Shown piece by piece: positions 5,215 to 6,750 of a DNA stretch of 6,750 nt (its first letter is position 1; each line of letters begins with the position of its first letter). The notes beneath the pieces were generated by a model, which worked only from the letters and a program-made list of their open reading frames with translations, ran no database searches and was not told the DNA's origin. The stretch covers positions 1 through 6,750 of the forward strand of contig JAGYOO010000078.1 of NCBI GenBank assembly GCA_018399295.1, read 5' to 3'. The translations under genes were made by a program, and so were the position numbers. This DNA comes from Candidatus Omnitrophota bacterium (GTDB taxonomy: Bacteria; Omnitrophota; Gorgyraeia; B26-G9).

Positions 5215-6750
5215 GCTGTTGCTCCGGATTTTTCGATAAGGATATTTTCCATCACCAGCAAATCCAGCCCGCTCCTGACAAAAGTATTATACGCGTTTTC
5301 CGGAGAGTTGACAATGGGTTCGCCTCTTAGATTGAAGGAGGTATTAAGCAGAACCGGGATGTTGGTTATACGTCCGAAGGTTTTTACCAGATCATAATAA
5401 AGGGGATTTTCATCCCGCCGGATAATCTGGGCCCGAGCGGTTTCCCGATGGCTTACAGCCGGAATGAGCTGTTGTTTGCCTCTAAGCACCGGAACTACCA
5501 TCAGCATAAAGCGAAGCGGAAGCTGATCCCGGGCTGCGTCCGCGTTGTCGAAATATTCCGCGTAATGTTCTTCCGGGACTACCGGAGCGAAGGGGCGAAA
5601 GGGTTCACGGAACTTTATCTTCTCATTTACCACCTGTTTCATCTCCGCCCTGCGCGGGTCGGCCAGAATTGAACGGTTTCCCAGCGCCCGCGGTCCCCAT
5701 TCAAAGCGTCCCTGAAACCAGCCTACGACCTTGCCTGATGCCAGGGCCGCGGCAACCGTTTCTAATAGGGTTTCCCGTTTCGGGATCAGGCGGTAAGGGA
5801 CATTGTTTTCCTTTAGAAACTTTTCGACTTCTGAAGCTGAATATCCCTTGCCCCAGTAGGCATGGCACATGACGAATCCCCGCGGCTTTTTGAGCATCTC
5901 GTGCCAGATGAGCAGGGCCGCGCCCAGAGCGCCGCCCGCGTCACCGGCTGCCGGCTGGATGAAAATCCGTTTGAACGGGCCTTCCCGGAGGATCCTGCCG
6001 TTGGCCGCGGAATTAAGCCCGACTCCGCCGGCAAGACACAGCTGCTCTTTTCCGGTCAAGGAATGGAGAAAACGGACCTGGCGAAGAATTATCTCCTCGG
6101 TAACCGATTGGATGCTCGCGGCCAGGTTTGCGTAGTGCTGATTCAGTCCGGTGGCGGGCTGTTCTTTGTCATTACCCGGAACTTTGTTAATTATGAAATC
6201 ACTGTTCGGAGACCGGGCCGGGCCGAAAAGTTTAATAAATTTACGGCTGAAACTGTTTCGTGAAGAGTAGGAAAAGGAAAAAAAAGACAGATCAAGGCGG
6301 AAAGACCCGTCCTCATTCAGCTGTATAATCTTGTCTTTGATCAGTTCGCTGAACACCGGTTGTCCGTAAGGCGCCATTCCCATGACCTTGTATTCACCCT
6401 CATTTACCGTAAATCCCAGGAAGGCGGTGAAGGTGCTGTAAAGCATTCCCAGGGAATGCGGGAATTCCATGCGTCTTAAAAGCCGGATCCCGGTTCCATC
6501 AGCCGTGGAAAGGGTGCCGCTGTCCCATTCTCCGACCCCATCTACAGTCAGAACTGCCGCGTCAGAAAAGGGGGAGCAGTAAAAAGCGCTGGCCGCGTGG
6601 GAAAGATGATGCGGGGTGAACAAAATCTTTTCCTGTCCGATCGCGAGGATATCGCTGATTTGAGCCCGAATCCAGAGCTTTTTTGCCATCCATTCCCGGA
6701 TTGCTGAGCGGAAAAGAGATATTGAACGCGGGTAGGTGGATATGATGGTT
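5211..6750 (-). CDS. NodU/CmcH/TobZ-family O-carbamoyltransferase, 5' end outside window
   Basis: The reading frame is open from the right window edge to the TGA at 5213-5211, giving 513 codons including an internal Met at 6689. Upstream of that Met the frame continues (TYPRSISLFRSAIREW) with family-like sequence, so the true start lies beyond 6750. Probably about 60-70 residues are missing compared with the roughly 570-600 usual for the family. Counting from Met 6689, the Kae1-like N-terminal domain shows HHLSHAASAFY (27-37), TVDGVGEW (48-55), GGVGLNSAANG (221-231) and GDAGGALGAA (249-258). His27, His31, Asp50 and Asp250 correspond by spacing to the metal ligands described for TobZ. The C-terminal domain has GWFQGRFEWGPRALGNRS (323-340), REPFRPFAPV (361-370) and LNTSFNLRGEPIV (448-460). 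These enzymes use carbamoyl phosphate and ATP, via carbamoyl adenylate, to carbamoylate a hydroxyl on a sugar, antibiotic, Nod factor or toxin. The acceptor here is unknown. All key motifs are intact, so an active enzyme is likely. The downstream DUF5989 gene is translationally coupled. Confidence 0.95.
   Translation of the reverse strand, partial: TIISTYPRSISLFRSAIREWMAKKLWIRAQISDILAIGQEKILFTPHHLSHAASAFYCSPFSDAAVLTVDGVGEWDSGTLSTADGTGIRLLRRMEFPHSLGMLYSTFTAFLGFTVNEGEYKVMGMAPYGQPVFSELIKDKIIQLNEDGSFRLDLSFFSFSYSSRNSFSRKFIKLFGPARSPNSDFIINKVPGNDKEQPATGLNQHYANLAASIQSVTEEIILRQVRFLHSLTGKEQLCLAGGVGLNSAANGRILREGPFKRIFIQPAAGDAGGALGAALLIWHEMLKKPRGFVMCHAYWGKGYSASEVEKFLKENNVPYRLIPKRETLLETVAAALASGKVVGWFQGRFEWGPRALGNRSILADPRRAEMKQVVNEKIKFREPFRPFAPVVPEEHYAEYFDNADAARDQLPLRFMLMVVPVLRGKQQLIPAVSHRETARAQIIRRDENPLYYDLVKTFGRITNIPVLLNTSFNLRGEPIVNSPENAYNTFVRSGLDLLVMENILIEKSGATA
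5222..5225 (-). promoter_or_regulatory. Ribosome binding site of the DUF5989 gene
   Basis: GGAG on the minus strand lies 7 nt before the ATG at 5214, inside the end of the carbamoyltransferase gene. It is the main evidence, beside family resemblance, that the 59-codon gene is translated. Confidence 0.6.

Noticed and set aside
5862..6263. 133-codon plus-strand open frame and a second plus-strand frame at 5869-6135
   Set aside because: Both are antisense to the core of the carbamoyltransferase, whose conserved motifs explain the sequence.
3750..6750. A saxitoxin-like cluster, since sxt loci combine a carbamoyltransferase, SxtK and a GDSL protein (SxtL)
   Set aside because: The GDSL-like gene here is on the opposite strand, in an accA-bioY operon, is TesA-like rather than the larger SxtL type, and lacks catalytic residues. 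No other toxin genes are present, so the resemblance is probably coincidence.

Overview
The window reads as ordinary, gene-dense bacterial chromosome with eight protein genes and almost no non-coding DNA. The mix points to a diderm or otherwise lipoprotein-making bacterium: a ComM-type AAA+ protein, a divergent PAP2-like membrane protein, an anchored LysM/L,D-transpeptidase, bacterial AccA, an ECF-type biotin transporter subunit, a lipobox lipoprotein, an NAD(P)HX epimerase, and a NodU/TobZ-type O-carbamoyltransferase with an SxtK-like small membrane protein. Promoters are good sigma70-type. I cannot fix the phylum. An uncultured lineage such as Omnitrophota or another PVC-related group would fit, but this is a weak inference from gene content.

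Left part (1-760): comM runs leftward and is cut by the window edge just before its Walker A motif. A 123-bp AT-rich divergent region follows (638-760). It carries two strong back-to-back promoter matches, each with a 17-bp spacer, and their -35 boxes lie only 7 bp apart.

Middle (761-5054): six genes run rightward in a tight train that looks like one operon. They are a DUF212/YuiD-like membrane protein, a membrane-anchored helical-repeat + LysM + YkuD L,D-transpeptidase, accA, bioY, an SGNH/GDSL-like lipoprotein, and nnrE. The junctions are 17 bp, 5 bp, a 38-bp overlap, a 4-bp overlap and 0 bp. The themes are cell envelope (peptidoglycan cross-linking, possible lipid-phosphate chemistry), the first committed step of fatty acid synthesis with uptake of its biotin cofactor, and metabolite repair. 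The lipoprotein is the oddest member: it keeps the TesA-like fold signature, but the residues that define SGNH catalysis are replaced at every block I can align.

Right part (5035-6750): a leftward pair consists of an O-carbamoyltransferase (5' end outside the window) and a 59-residue DUF5989/SxtK-like membrane protein, joined by an ATGA overlap. The pair converges on nnrE, and the last 20 bp of the two converging genes overlap, with no terminator visible. In saxitoxin clusters and many other carbamoyltransferase loci an SxtJ-type gene accompanies this pair. None lies between the two genes here.

The whole window is explained by recognisable families. I found no RNA gene, CRISPR array, mobile element or wholly new system. 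The items most worth a second look are the apparent SGNH pseudoenzyme lipoprotein, the SxtJ-less carbamoyltransferase/DUF5989 pair, the back-to-back promoters, and a BioY with glycine at the expected aspartate position.
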